Source: Ancylobacter sp. SL191 (GTDB taxonomy: Bacteria > Pseudomonadota > Alphaproteobacteria > Rhizobiales > Xanthobacteraceae). From it: a stretch of DNA of 64,000 nt. The notes beneath the pieces were generated by a model, which was not told the DNA's origin, searched no databases, and saw only the letters and a program-made list of their open reading frames with translations. The translations under genes were made by a program, and so were the position numbers. The stretch lies in assembly GCF_026625645.1 (NCBI RefSeq), contig NZ_CP113056.1, positions 2,827,001-2,891,000 of the forward strand, written 5' to 3'. Shown here in pieces: positions 27,979 through 39,372 of this stretch. Each line of letters begins with the position of its first letter. Position 1 is the first letter of the stretch.

Positions 27979-29469
27979 ATGGAACTACTGACACCGACCG
28001 AGATGGGGCGTGCCGATGCGCTGACGATTGAGGCGGGCACGCCCGGTCTCATCCTGATGGAGGCCGCCGGGCGGGCGGTCGCCAGGGTCGCGGCGCGGCG
28101 CGCGCGGGCCGGCAGCCGGGTGCTGGTGCTGTGCGGGCCCGGCAATAATGGCGGGGACGGTTTCGTCGCCGCGCGCCACCTTGCCGCGGCCTTTTACGAG
28201 GTGCGCCTCGCGCTGCTGGGCGATGTCGCGGCGCTGAAGGGCGACGCGGCGGCCATGGCGGCGCGCTGGGCGGGGCCGGTGGAAGAGGCGGCGGCCGTGC
28301 GCCTCGAGGGTGTCGACCTCATCATCGACGCGTTGTTTGGCGCCGGGCTGGCGCGCGATCTCGACGGGCCAGCGCGCGCCCTCGTGGAGCGGGTGAACGC
28401 GGCCGGCCGGCCGGTGCTGGCGGTGGACCTGCCCTCCGGCATTGATGGCGCGAGCGGCGCGGTGCGTGGCGCGGCGATCACGGCGCAGGCGAGCGTCACC
28501 TTCTTCCGCGCCAAGCCCGGCCATCTGCTGCTGCCCGGTCGCCTGCACACCGGGGCGCTGGAGATCGCCGATATCGGCATCAAGCCCGAGGTGCTGGCGT
28601 CGATTCGCCCAATCGCCCACGCCAATGAGCCGGACCTGTGGGCGGAGGGCTTTCCCGTGCCGGGTATTGCCGGGCACAAATACACACGCGGCCATCTCGT
28701 CGCGCTGTCCGGCCCGGCGCAGGCGACCGGGGCAACGCGGCTCGCCGCCCGGGCGGCGCTGCGGGCGGGGGCGGGGCTGGTGACGGTGGCCTGCCCGCGC
28801 GAGGCGCTGGCGATCCATGCGGCCAATCTGTCGGCGATCATGGTGCGACCGGTCGACGGGCCGGAGGATTTTTCGCGCCTGCTGGAGGACCGCCGGCTCG
28901 GCACGCTGGTCATCGGGCCGGGCGCCGGGGTGGGGGAGGGCACGCGGGCGATGCTGGCGGCTGCCGCCGACCGACGTCTCGTGCTCGATGCCGATCTCCT
29001 CACCAGCTTTGCCGGAAAGGCGGATGTTCTCGCCCGGCAGATCGCCCACGCGCCCGCCGCCATCGCCACGCCGCATGATGGCGAGTTCGCGCGGCTGTTC
29101 GAGGGGTGCGGGGACATTATCAGCGCGCCGTCCAAGCTGGAGCGGGCGCGCGGCGGGGCCGCCCGGCTCGGCGCTGTGCTGGTGCTGAAGGGGGCGGACA
29201 CAGTGGTCGCGAGCCCCGATGGGCGCGCCGCCATCGCCGCCAATGCGCCGCCCTGGCTGGCGACGGCGGGAGCGGGAGATGTACTCTCGGGGATATGCGG
29301 CGGGCTGCTGGCGCAAGGCATGCCGGCCTTCGAGGCGGCCTCAGCCGCCGTCTGGCTGCATGGCGAGGCGGCACGCGAGGCCGGTCCGGGGCTGGTGGCG
29401 GACGATCTGATCGACGCGCTGCGCCCGGTCTATGCCCGGCTGTTCAAGCGCCTCGGCGCCACCGGCTGA
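27979..29469 (+). CDS. Bifunctional NAD(P)H-hydrate epimerase / ADP-dependent dehydratase
   Basis: A 496-residue repair enzyme for hydrated NAD(P)H. The N-terminal YjeF_N half (to about 210) shows GPGNNGGDGFVAAR, IDALFGAGL and DLPSGIDGASG. The C-terminal ribokinase-like half shows KYTRGHLVALSG, RAGAGLVT, VIGPGAGVG, TPHDGEFARL, VLKGADTVVA and the nucleotide site NAPPWLATAGAGDVLSG. Both active sites look complete. In alphaproteobacteria this gene often follows glnB divergently. It is convergent with tRNA-Leu. Confidence 0.95.
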   Translation: MELLTPTEMGRADALTIEAGTPGLILMEAAGRAVARVAARRARAGSRVLVLCGPGNNGGDGFVAARHLAAAFYEVRLALLGDVAALKGDAAAMAARWAGPVEEAAAVRLEGVDLIIDALFGAGLARDLDGPARALVERVNAAGRPVLAVDLPSGIDGASGAVRGAAITAQASVTFFRAKPGHLLLPGRLHTGALEIADIGIKPEVLASIRPIAHANEPDLWAEGFPVPGIAGHKYTRGHLVALSGPAQATGATRLAARAALRAGAGLVTVACPREALAIHAANLSAIMVRPVDGPEDFSRLLEDRRLGTLVIGPGAGVGEGTRAMLAAAADRRLVLDADLLTSFAGKADVLARQIAHAPAAIATPHDGEFARLFEGCGDIISAPSKLERARGGAARLGAVLVLKGADTVVASPDGRAAIAANAPPWLATAGAGDVLSGICGGLLAQGMPAFEAASAAVWLHGEAAREAGPGLVADDLIDALRPVYARLFKRLGATG

Positions 29470-29499
29470 GGGTGCGCGGGGCGGGCTCGGCGGCGCTGC

Positions 29500-29584
29500 T
29501 GGTGCCCCCCACCGGACTCGAACCGGCACCCCTCACAGGAGCGGAACCTAAATCCGCCGCGTCTACCAATTCCGCCAAGGGGGC
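29500..29584 (-). tRNA. tRNA-Leu (anticodon UAG)
   Basis: An 85-nt class II tRNA: acceptor GCCCCCT pairing with GGGGGGC, D-arm GGCGGAATTGGTAGACGC, anticodon stem CGGA/TCCG around the loop TTTAGGT (UAG reads CUA/CUN), a long variable arm, T-loop TTCGAGT, and an encoded CCA. It lies 30 bp after the NAD(P)HX repair gene, on the opposite strand. Confidence 0.95.
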
Positions 29585-29943
29585 ACGCGCGGGGACGTAC
29601 CAGCGGCCCGCCGCTTGCGCAACTGTGCGCCGACGACTAAGAGAGCGTCCCTTAAGGTAGTGCCTGAGGCGCGGCTGATTGGTGTTGTGGCAGGAAGTGC
29701 CACCTGTGGCAGACGCTAAGTCCTTGAAAAGTCTCAATATGACGGGACTTTTAGTGTGATTTAGGTTCCAGTGTCGCAAGATGTGGGGGTTCGAGTCCCG
29801 CCGCGCGCACCAGTTTTCCGGCAGCCCGGAGCCTCCCGACTGAATTTCACCGACGAGGACGAGCGACGCGCGAGCGCCGTGGCCTCGCATAACCGACGAG
29901 AACGCCGCGTTCGCGCGGCAAACACGACGAAGGCCGATTGAAC
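29585..29943. other. 359-bp gap before tig with hairpins and a tRNA relic
   Basis: No gene is supported. It holds a hairpin at 29687-29703 (GTGGCA/TGCCAC), an inverted repeat AAAAGTC/GACTTTT at 29727-29752, and directly after it the tRNA-Leu 3-prime relic. The stretch 29640-29757 is AT-richer than its surroundings and may be what remains of an inserted element. Confidence 0.5.
29758..29812 (+). pseudogene. tRNA-Leu 3-prime fragment (possible att remnant)
   Basis: The sequence from the anticodon loop to the encoded CCA of a tRNA-Leu is intact (GATTTAGGTTCCAG, a variable arm, GGTTCGAGTCC and GCACCA), but the acceptor 5-prime strand, D-arm and 5-prime anticodon stem are missing. It is not a copy of the intact tRNA-Leu at 29500-29584: only the anticodon loop and T-arm match. 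Breaks at the anticodon loop are typical of integrase attachment sites in tRNA genes. Confidence 0.75.
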
Positions 29944-31296
29944 ATGCAGGTCACCGAACTCCTCGCCGAAGGTCTCAAGCGCGAATATCGCGTGGTTCTG
30001 CCGGCCGCCGAACTGGACGCCAAGGCGACCGCCCGCCTCAGCGAGATGAAGGACAAGGTGCGCATCAACGGCTTCCGCCCGGGCAAGGTGCCGGTCGCCC
30101 ATCTGAAGCGCCTCTATGGCAAGTCGGTTCTCGCCGAAGTGATCGACCAGGCGGTGAACGAAGCCAACTCGAAGATCATTGACGATAACGGCTTCAAGCT
30201 CGCCATGCAGCCCAAGGTCGAGCTGCCGCAGGACGAGGCGGCGGTCAACGAGGTGATCGAGGGCAAGGCTGACCTGTCCTACACCGTCGGCATCGAGGTG
30301 CTGCCCTCCATCGAGCTCGGCGATTTCGGCTCGATCGCGCTCGACAAGCCGGTGCTGGCCGTGACCGACGCGGAAGTTGACGACACCGTCAACCGCATCG
30401 CCGAGGCGAACCGCCCCTACACCGCCAAGGAAGCCGGCGAGGCCGCCAATGGCGACCGCGTCACCGTGTCCTTCGTCGGTTCGATCGACGGCGAGAAGTT
30501 CGAGGGCGGCTCGGGCGAGGACATCCCGGTCGTGCTCGGCTCCAACAGCTTCATCCCCGGCTTCGAGGAGCAGCTGGTCGGCATCAAGGAAGGCGAGACC
30601 CGCACGGTCAACGTCACCTTCCCGGAGAACTACCAGGCCGCCCAGCTGGCCGGTAAGGCCGCCGCCTTCGAGGTGACCGCCTCGAAGATCGAGGCGCCCG
30701 GTGAGCTCGCGCTCGACGACGAGTTCGCCAAGTCGCTCGGCATGGACGACATCGCCGCGCTGCGCGAGCAGGTGAAGAGCCGCATCGCCCAGGAGCACAA
30801 CGCCCAGAGCCGCGCCAAGGTGAAGCGTCGCCTGCTCGACGCGCTGGACGGCCTGCACCAGTTCGACGTGCCCCCGACCCTCGCCCAGCAGGAATTCGAG
30901 GGCATCTGGAACTCGGTCACCTCGGAGATGGAAACCCAGAAGCGGACCTTCGCCGATGAGGGCACCACCGAGGAGGAGGCCCGCGCCGACTACGACAAGA
31001 TCGCCAAGCGCCGCGTTCGTCTCGGCCTGGTGCTTGCGGAAATCGGTGAGAAGAACAACATCCAGGTGACCGACGACGAGGTCACCCGCGCCGTCGTCGA
31101 GCGTGCCCGCCAGTTCCCCGGGCAGGAGCAGCAGGTGTGGGAGTTCTATCGCAAGAACGCCCAGGCGCTCGCCAGCCTGCGCGCGCCGATCTTCGAGGAG
31201 AAGGTCGTCGACTTCCTGCTCGAGCTCGCCAAGGTCAACGAGATCCCCGTCACCCGCGAGGAACTCTACGCCGAGGACGAGGCCGACAAGGCCTGA
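29944..31296 (+). CDS. tig: Trigger factor, ribosome-associated chaperone/PPIase
   Basis: A 450-residue protein. The ribosome-binding signature is in [18 protein letters not shown] near residue 40-60. The FKBP-type PPIase domain spans about 160-245 ([36 protein letters not shown]), followed by the helical chaperone arms. ATG 29944 is used; an upstream TTG adds only two residues. It heads the conserved tig-clpP-clpX-lon-hupB row. Confidence 0.97.
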   Translation: MQVTELLAEGLKREYRVVLPAAELDAKATARLSEMKDKVRINGFRPGKVPVAHLKRLYGKSVLAEVIDQAVNEANSKIIDDNGFKLAMQPKVELPQDEAAVNEVIEGKADLSYTVGIEVLPSIELGDFGSIALDKPVLAVTDAEVDDTVNRIAEANRPYTAKEAGEAANGDRVTVSFVGSIDGEKFEGGSGEDIPVVLGSNSFIPGFEEQLVGIKEGETRTVNVTFPENYQAAQLAGKAAAFEVTASKIEAPGELALDDEFAKSLGMDDIAALREQVKSRIAQEHNAQSRAKVKRRLLDALDGLHQFDVPPTLAQQEFEGIWNSVTSEMETQKRTFADEGTTEEEARADYDKIAKRRVRLGLVLAEIGEKNNIQVTDDEVTRAVVERARQFPGQEQQVWEFYRKNAQALASLRAPIFEEKVVDFLLELAKVNEIPVTREELYAEDEADKA

Positions 31297-31314
31297 TGAC
31301 GGCTGCTTGAGGTT

Positions 31315-31337
31315 CGCGCGGGAGCGTCTCCCGCGCG
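31315..31337 (+). terminator. tig–clpP intercistronic hairpin
   Basis: CGCGCGGGAG, a 3-nt loop and exact inverse. It lacks a T tract, so termination would be partial or Rho-assisted. Confidence 0.5.
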
Positions 31338-31451
31338 TGCCGTCTGCGGCATAAGGGTCCGCAGGGCTGGTAGGGACGCGCTTTCGCTTTATTGTGGGGC
31401 GGGATGGATTCGCGGGCGGCGCACGGGCGCCGTACCGCCGAGGATCGAAAT

Positions 31452-32156
31452 ATGCGTGACCCTATTGATACTTACATGAATTACCTGGTCCCCATGGTGG
31501 TCGAGCAGACTAACCGGGGCGAGCGGTCCTACGATATTTATTCGCGCCTCCTGAAGGAGCGCATCATTTTCCTGACCGGGCCGGTCGAGGACGGCATGGC
31601 GACCCTCATGGTCGCGCAGCTCCTGTTCCTCGAGGCGGAGAACCCGAAGAAGGAAATCTCGATGTACATCAACTCCCCCGGTGGAGTGGTGACGTCGGGC
31701 CTCGCGATCTACGATACGATGCAGTTCATCAAGCCGGCGGTGTCGACGCTGTGCATCGGCCAGGCCGCCTCGATGGGCTCGCTGCTGCTCACCGCCGGCG
31801 AGAAGGACATGCGCTTCGCCCTGCCGAACGCGCGAATCATGGTTCATCAGCCGTCCGGCGGCTTCCAGGGCCAGGTGACGGACATCCTGATCCACGCCAA
31901 GGAAGTCGAGAGCCTCAAGAAGCGGCTCAACGAAATCTATGTGAAGCACACCGGCCAGGACCTCAAGGCGGTCGAGGACGCGCTCGAGCGCGACAACTTC
32001 ATGACCGCTGACGCCGCCAAGGCCTTCGGACTTATCGACAAAGTGATCGACAAGCGCCCGGACGAAGCCCCCCGCGAAAGCCTGACCGTCTTTAATGTGC
32101 GTGTTTCGGAAGCCACGGCGGCTTCCTATATGAAGGGCAATCCCGCGCGGAAATGA
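31452..32156 (+). CDS. clpP: ATP-dependent Clp protease proteolytic subunit, with probable frame-shifted C-terminus
   Basis: The serine peptidase of ClpXP. The catalytic triad is Ser107 (GQAASMGS), His132 (MVHQPSGG) and Asp181 (ERDNF), with [14 protein letters not shown] upstream. As read, it has 234 residues, about 25 more than usual. The excess follows a run of six C at 32068-32073. With five C the frame would end in DEAPAKA and stop at 32085, giving 210 residues and the usual alphaproteobacterial tail. So either a one-base insertion or a sequencing error is likely. ATG 31452 begins the conserved [10 protein letters not shown]. Confidence 0.95.
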   Translation: MRDPIDTYMNYLVPMVVEQTNRGERSYDIYSRLLKERIIFLTGPVEDGMATLMVAQLLFLEAENPKKEISMYINSPGGVVTSGLAIYDTMQFIKPAVSTLCIGQAASMGSLLLTAGEKDMRFALPNARIMVHQPSGGFQGQVTDILIHAKEVESLKKRLNEIYVKHTGQDLKAVEDALERDNFMTADAAKAFGLIDKVIDKRPDEAPRESLTVFNVRVSEATAASYMKGNPARK

Positions 32157-32460
32157 AGCGTGGGGTTGCGTGCGGCGCGGTATCGCGCTTGCATGTCATT
32201 ACAGTGAAGTGTCGCCAGGAGGTGTGACAGGGGTACGACGGGGCCGGCGCCCGATCCGCGAAGGCGGGGATGACGCGAATGCCTTCTTGATCGTTCCGCC
32301 GCTAGCTGCTTGGCTAGCAGGAACGGTTGGACCCTCAAGTCGCTTCCTTTTGACGGCCCATTGAGCCGTCGCGTTTCTCCCCCCTTGGAGGCCCGCGGCG
32401 GCCTGCGAGACTGGGGCGGGATCAGGAAACCCCTGGACCGCCGAGCGGACGGAGAGACGC
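32157..32460. other. 304-bp clpP–clpX intergenic region with long hairpin
   Basis: No gene. At 32292-32325 CGTTCC/GGAACG enclose GCTAGC repeats in a nested hairpin, probably an mRNA processing or partial termination structure. A clpX promoter is expected here, but no clear -35/-10 pair was identified. Confidence 0.5.
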
Positions 32461-33732
32461 ATGAGCAAGGTTGGCGGCGGCGACAGCAAGAACACTCTTT
32501 ACTGCTCGTTCTGCGGCAAGAGCCAGCACGAGGTCCGCAAGCTGATTGCGGGACCTACCGTGTTCATCTGCGATGAATGCGTCGAGCTGTGCATGGACAT
32601 CATCCGCGAGGAGAACAAGTCCTCGCTGGTGAAGTCACGCGACGGCATTCCGACCCCGAAGGAGATATGCAAGGTTCTGGACGATTACGTTATCGGCCAG
32701 TTCCATGCCAAGCGCGTCCTGTCGGTGGCGGTGCATAACCACTACAAGCGCCTGAACCACGCGACCAAGCATGCCGGTGACGTGGAGCTCGCCAAGTCCA
32801 ACATCATGCTGATCGGGCCGACGGGCTCGGGCAAGACGCTGCTCGCGCAGACGCTCGCCCGCATCCTCGACGTGCCCTTCACCATGGCGGACGCGACGAC
32901 GCTCACCGAGGCGGGCTATGTCGGCGAGGACGTCGAGAACATCATCCTCAAGCTGCTGCAGTCGGCCGACTACAATGTCGAGCGGGCGCAGCGCGGCATC
33001 GTCTATATCGACGAGATCGACAAGATCAGCCGCAAGTCTGACAACCCGTCCATCACCCGCGACGTGTCGGGCGAGGGCGTGCAGCAGGCGCTTCTGAAGA
33101 TCATGGAAGGCACGGTTGCCTCCGTGCCTCCGCAGGGCGGCCGCAAGCATCCCCAGCAGGAGTTCCTGCAGGTGGACACGACCAACATCCTGTTCATCTG
33201 CGGCGGCGCCTTCGCCGGCCTCGACAAGATCATCTCGTCGCGCGGCAAGGGCACCTCGATCGGCTTCGGTGCCATCGTCTCCGCGCCCGAGGACCGCAAG
33301 CCCGGCGAGGTGTTCCGCGAGGTCGAGCCCGAGGATCTGCTGAAGTACGGGCTGATCCCGGAGTTCATCGGCCGTCTGCCGGTGATCGCGACGCTGGAAG
33401 ACCTCGACGAGGCGGCGCTGAAGAAGATCCTCTCCGAGCCGAAGAACGCGCTGGTGAAGCAGTATCAGCGCCTGTTCGAGATGGAGAATGTCGAGCTCAC
33501 CATCCATGAGGAAGCGCTGGGCGCCATCGCCCGCAAGGCCATCGAGCGCAAGACCGGCGCGCGCGGCCTGCGCTCGATCATGGAAGGCATCCTGCTCGAC
33601 ACGATGTTCGATCTGCCCGGCCTCGAAGGGGTCGAGGAGGTCGTCATCAGCAAGGAGGTCGTCGAGCAGAATGCACGTCCGCTCTACATCTACGCGGATC
33701 GTGCGGTCGGCGATGCGGGCGCGAGTGCCTGA
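32461..33732 (+). CDS. clpX: ATP-dependent Clp protease ATP-binding subunit ClpX
   Basis: A 423-residue AAA+ unfoldase. The zinc-binding domain has Cys15/Cys18 and Cys37/Cys40. Walker A GPTGSGKT is near 119-126, followed by VGEDVENI, the Walker B region [10 protein letters not shown], and the ClpP-binding IGF loop (SIGFGA, near residue 270). Sensor 2 [10 protein letters not shown] is present. It hands substrates to ClpP and, in alphaproteobacteria, degrades CtrA. Confidence 0.98.
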   Translation: MSKVGGGDSKNTLYCSFCGKSQHEVRKLIAGPTVFICDECVELCMDIIREENKSSLVKSRDGIPTPKEICKVLDDYVIGQFHAKRVLSVAVHNHYKRLNHATKHAGDVELAKSNIMLIGPTGSGKTLLAQTLARILDVPFTMADATTLTEAGYVGEDVENIILKLLQSADYNVERAQRGIVYIDEIDKISRKSDNPSITRDVSGEGVQQALLKIMEGTVASVPPQGGRKHPQQEFLQVDTTNILFICGGAFAGLDKIISSRGKGTSIGFGAIVSAPEDRKPGEVFREVEPEDLLKYGLIPEFIGRLPVIATLEDLDEAALKKILSEPKNALVKQYQRLFEMENVELTIHEEALGAIARKAIERKTGARGLRSIMEGILLDTMFDLPGLEGVEEVVISKEVVEQNARPLYIYADRAVGDAGASA

Positions 33733-33752
33733 GCCGCGCCGGGACGCAGGAG

Positions 33753-33776
33753 CGTCCGGGCGGCCCCGCCCGGACG
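33753..33776 (+). terminator. clpX downstream hairpin
   Basis: CGTCCGGGCG, a 4-nt loop and exact inverse, 20 bp after the clpX stop. There is no T run, so it is probably a Rho-assisted or processing structure. Confidence 0.5.
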
Positions 33777-33790
33777 GCAGGACCGGCTCC

Positions 33791-33822
33791 CTTGACGGAG
33801 CCGGAAGTCATCGCCATCTGAG
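33791..33822 (+). promoter_or_regulatory. Candidate RpoH (sigma-32) promoter of lon
   Basis: CTTGAC followed after 18 bp from CTTG by GCCATCTGAG, which matches the alphaproteobacterial heat-shock pattern CTTG-N17/18-CYTATNTNNG at all but two specified bases. CTTGAC sits exactly in the loop of a CCGGCTCC/GGAGCCGG hairpin (33783-33804). It is about 170 bp before lon, which is commonly heat-induced. Confidence 0.4.
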
Positions 33823-33987
33823 CGTCAACCACCGGTCCTCGACCTGCATCGACGTGCAGTCCCGCGGCGTACCGCTCCCGCACAACGATCCCCGTTCGCG
33901 TTCCGGCCGTATTGCGGCACGGCCCCTCTCGCTGGCGCGCTTCGCGCCGGCGGCGGATGCCGGCCGTCAACAGAAAAGGATAGAGCC

Positions 33988-36423
<2,436 letters not shown>

Positions 36424-36442
36424 GCTTCCCCGCGCCTGATGC

Positions 36443-36480
36443 AAATGGCGGTGCCCCAACGGGCGCCGCCATTTTCGTTT
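36443..36480 (+). terminator. lon intrinsic terminator
   Basis: AAATGGCGGTGCCC, CAAC loop and GGGCGCCGCCATTT (one G·T pair in 14), then TTCGTTT. It lies 20 bp past the stop. Confidence 0.85.
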
Positions 36481-36716
36481 CGCACGGCGCTTGATCCGGC
36501 GCTTGACACAGGCACGCCGATGTGGCGCTCAAAATGCAGGCGCTGGCATACCAGCTTTGGGCGGTGCCCAGGTATTCTGAAATCATCCAAAATCGTGTAT
36601 TTGTGCGGGTTTGATGACGGTTGCGCTTGCAATCGCCGCAATTTGGAGAAAGGGTCGCGCCCGTCGTTGGTGCATGTATCCGACGATTCTTGTGCAACAA
36701 GGGAAGGACCGGTCTC

Positions 36717-36995
36717 ATGACCACGAAGAACGAACTCGTCGCCGCCGTGGCCGAGCAGGCCAAGCTGACGAAGGCTGCCGCCGCGGCTGCGGTCGATGCG
36801 ACCTTCGATGCCATTGCCGCTTCGCTGAAGGCCGGCGAGGAAGTGAAGCTGATCGGCTTCGGCAGCTTCTCCGTCGTGACCCGCGCCGCGCGTGAGGGCC
36901 GCAATCCGCGCACCGGCAATCCGGTCAAGATCGAAGCCTCGAAGGCGCCGAAGTTCACGCCCGGCAAGGGCCTGAAGGAAACCGTCAACGGCTGA
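36717..36995 (+). CDS. hupB: HU-family DNA-binding protein
   Basis: A 92-residue HU/IHF-fold histone-like protein. It starts MTTKNELVAAVAEQAKLTK; the signature FGSFSVVTRAAREGRNPRTG contains the DNA-minor-groove arm with its Pro, and ends in the conserved KFTPGKGLKETVNG. AAGGA precedes the ATG by about 9 bp. It lies directly downstream of lon as in relatives, but with its own terminator and room for its own promoter (293-bp gap). Confidence 0.97.
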   Translation: MTTKNELVAAVAEQAKLTKAAAAAAVDATFDAIAASLKAGEEVKLIGFGSFSVVTRAAREGRNPRTGNPVKIEASKAPKFTPGKGLKETVNG

Positions 36996-37075
36996 TTTCG
37001 TCCGCTTGACGCGTGAGGCTGGCACCGCCGCCCCGATGGGCGCAGGTGGTGCCGGGCCCACGCGGGACGTTCAGA

Positions 37076-37132
37076 ACGCGCGTCGGGTGGCGTTGGACCG
37101 TACCGGTCCCCCGCCCGGCGCGCGTTTCGTTT
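37076..37132 (+). terminator. hupB downstream terminator-like structure
   Basis: ACGCGCG and CGCGCGT enclose an inner CGGG/CCCG region and a GGACCG-TAC-CGGTCC hairpin, followed by TTCGTTT. It is 81 bp after the hupB stop. Confidence 0.65.
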
Positions 37133-37281
37133 GAGGGGTAGGGCGCCATCGCCCGTTTGTGCGCCCCGTTTCTTCGCCCCCTTGCCCGCGCGGCGATCCG
37201 ATGCTTTAAGCTCGGCTTGCGCCGCCCAGGGGCGGTACGCGCCGGCGCGCTGTCCTCTGCGTCTGCGGCGCTGCGTTTTCC

Positions 37282-37357
37282 GGGCGGTTAGCTCAGTTGG
37301 TAGAGCATCTCGTTTACACCGAGAGGGTCGGCGGTTCGAGCCCGTCACCGCCCACCA
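37282..37357 (+). tRNA. tRNA-Val (anticodon UAC)
   Basis: A 76-nt tRNA: acceptor GGGCGGT/ACCGCCC, D-arm GCTCAGTTGGTAGAGC, anticodon stem TCTCG/CGAGA with loop TTTACAC (UAC), T-arm GGCGG-TTCGAGC-CCGTC, and encoded CCA. Its place after hupB is conserved in Rhizobiales, where nuo genes usually follow; here a HAD phosphatase follows instead. Confidence 0.97.
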
Positions 37358-37399
37358 TTCCCGCCGTGCCGCGCGCGGCCTCCTGCCGGAAGGGCTGTC

Positions 37400-38080
37400 G
37401 TGAAACTCGTCCTGTTTGACTGCGACGGAACGCTGGTGGACAGCCAGCACGTCATCGTCGAGGCGATGCGGCGCGCCTTCACGCGGGCCGGTCTCGACGT
37501 GCCGCCGCGCCCGGCAGTGCTCGGCATTGTCGGCCTGTCGCTCGTCGAGGCAATGCGTGAGCTCGGCGGCAACGCACCCGCCTTTCCCGCTGAGACGTTG
37601 GCCGACCTCTACCGCGACGCTTTCCGCGAGCTGCGGGCCGAGGGCGGTTTCGTCGAGCCGATGTTTCCCGGCGTAAAGGCGGTGCTGGACCGCCTCACCG
37701 CGCGTGACGACGTGGTGCTCGGCATCGCCACCGGCAAGTCGCAGCGCGGGGTTGCCGCCGTGCTGAGCCATCACGGGCTCGAGGGGCGTTTCGCCACCAT
37801 CCAGACGGCGGATGACGCTCCGTCCAAGCCCCACCCGGCCATGGTGCTGCAGGCGGCCGCCGCTACCGGCATCGCGCCGGAGGCCACGGTGCTGATCGGC
37901 GACACCAGCTTCGACATGGTGATGGCGCGGGCCGCTGGCGCGCGCGCCCTTGGCGTGACCTGGGGCTACCATGCCTCGCCCTTGCTGATCGAGGCGGGCG
38001 CGGAGCGTCTGGTCGAGCGTGCCGACGATCTTCTCCCGGCCATGGAAGAATTGTGGAGCGCGACGCATGAGCGGGCCTGA
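37400..38080 (+). CDS. HAD-superfamily hydrolase (phosphoglycolate phosphatase-like)
   Basis: A 226-residue HAD phosphatase. Motif I FDCDGTLVDS supplies the nucleophilic and acid Asp, motif II is IATGKS, and motif III/IV is SKPHPAMVL and IGDTSFDMVMA. It starts at GTG 37400 after GGAAGGG. In related genomes this gene sits between an rluC-type gene and an ATP12 gene; here it overlaps ATP12 by 14 bp. Substrate unknown. Confidence 0.9.
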   Translation: MKLVLFDCDGTLVDSQHVIVEAMRRAFTRAGLDVPPRPAVLGIVGLSLVEAMRELGGNAPAFPAETLADLYRDAFRELRAEGGFVEPMFPGVKAVLDRLTARDDVVLGIATGKSQRGVAAVLSHHGLEGRFATIQTADDAPSKPHPAMVLQAAAATGIAPEATVLIGDTSFDMVMARAAGARALGVTWGYHASPLLIEAGAERLVERADDLLPAMEELWSATHERA

Positions 38081-38843
38081 GAGTTCCGATCTCGCGGGCA
38101 AGCTTGCGGCACAGTCCGCCGCGCCGCGCATGAAGCGGTTCTACACCGCCGCCAGCGCCGCCCCCACCGCCGAAGGTGGCTTCCGCATCGAGCTCGACGG
38201 GCGCCCCGTGCGCACGCCCGGACGCCGCATCGTACAGGTGCCGGTCTGCGAACTGGCTGAGGTCATGGCTGCCGAATGGGCCGGGCAGGGGGAGTTCATC
38301 GACCCGATGACCATGCCGGTGACGCGTCTGGTCAATTCCGCGCTCGATGGCGTCGAAGCGAACCGCGACGCCGTGGCGGCCGAGATCGTCAGATATGCCG
38401 GCTCGGACCTTCTATGCTACCGCACGGACGGGCCCGCCGCGCTGGTCGCCCTTCAGAGCCAGATCTGGGATCCGCTGCTCGATTGGGCCCGCGAGGAGAT
38501 CGGCGCCACGTTCTTCCTCAGTGAAGGCGTCGTCTATGTCGAGCAGCCCCCGCGCAGCCTCGAGGCGATCGCTGCCCATTTGCCGGACGATGCGCTGCGC
38601 CTTGCGGCGCTGAACCTCCTGACCACGCTCTCCGGCTCAGCCCTTGTCGCCCTCGCGCTCTGGGGCGGACGCCTCACGGCGGACGGGGCCTGGCGGGCGG
38701 CGCATATCGACGAGGAAGTTCAGGAGCAGGCGTGGGGCTCAGATGCGGAGGCTACCGCGCGTCGTGCTGCCCGATTCCGCGATTTTGCCGCCGCCGCCCT
38801 GTGTCTTGAGCTCATCGAGCGGGCTGAGCGCCTTTCCAGCTAA
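38067..38843 (+). CDS. ATP12-family F1-ATPase assembly chaperone
   Basis: A 258-residue protein of the ATP12 family, which assists assembly of the F1 alpha subunit; the family is found in mitochondria and alphaproteobacteria. Visible features are KRFYTAASA, IELDGRPVRTPGR, AEWAGQGEFIDPMTMPVTRLVNSALDG, YAGSDLLCYR and the C-terminal half with WGSDAEA. ATG 38067 inside the upstream gene is used; it aligns with known N-termini. Confidence 0.92.
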   Translation: MSGPESSDLAGKLAAQSAAPRMKRFYTAASAAPTAEGGFRIELDGRPVRTPGRRIVQVPVCELAEVMAAEWAGQGEFIDPMTMPVTRLVNSALDGVEANRDAVAAEIVRYAGSDLLCYRTDGPAALVALQSQIWDPLLDWAREEIGATFFLSEGVVYVEQPPRSLEAIAAHLPDDALRLAALNLLTTLSGSALVALALWGGRLTADGAWRAAHIDEEVQEQAWGSDAEATARRAARFRDFAAAALCLELIERAERLSS

Positions 38844-39372
38844 CGTTTCTCGACGCTGCGGCAGAATCGCGCGTCGCGTTTGCCGGCGCAGCGCTGCATG
38901 AGCAATGAGCGTGCCCAAGATAAGAGCGCCCGTTAGGGCCTTCCCCCCATATTCATGGGGCCTCGAAATATTGATAATTCCAGATGCCACCGCTGAAGTT
39001 GCAGTGCAACATAGAACTCCGTGGTTACGAATTATCACATTTCGCCAATTTATCCTGCGTCATCTCGGTGAAGTGGGCCGATCATCTGATGAATATCCGT
39101 CATTAATTTAGTCTTAATCGGCCGTTTCGCCCCCCGGCGCGGGAAAGATTGTTGTTTTCAGCCAGAAGAGAGACTGAGATTGCCGGTGTCGTTATTTGCC
39201 GGCGAGCGCAGAAGTCGGGAAGAAGATCGGAGTACCGCTCATTTGTTCCGAATTTGCCGATATTTAGTCGCCTCTGTTGGTGGTAAATGTTGACCAGTGT
39301 GGCTTCTCTGCACTAGTGTGCGTGCCGTAGTGTGGTAATCATGAATCGCGGAAATCAGGATTGGGGGATCCA
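38844..39372. other. 529-bp AT-richer intergenic region before polysaccharide cluster 2
   Basis: No open frame has family features. The GC content drops clearly compared with the ATP12 gene. It contains a CCCCAT/ATGGGG hairpin at 38945-38960 and a full CtrA-type site at 39103-39117. It marks the left border of a block with different codon use, and probably holds the cluster 2 promoter. Confidence 0.6.
39103..39117. promoter_or_regulatory. CtrA-type box upstream of cluster 2
   Basis: TTAATTTAGTCTTAA is TTAA-N7-TTAA exactly, without the trailing C of the strongest sites. It is 256 bp upstream of the first cluster 2 gene. Confidence 0.4.

Noticed and set aside
29444..29890. Minus-strand open frame (148 codons) spanning both tRNA-Leu sequences
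   Set aside because: The peptide is the translation of tRNA and terminator-like DNA; not a protein gene.
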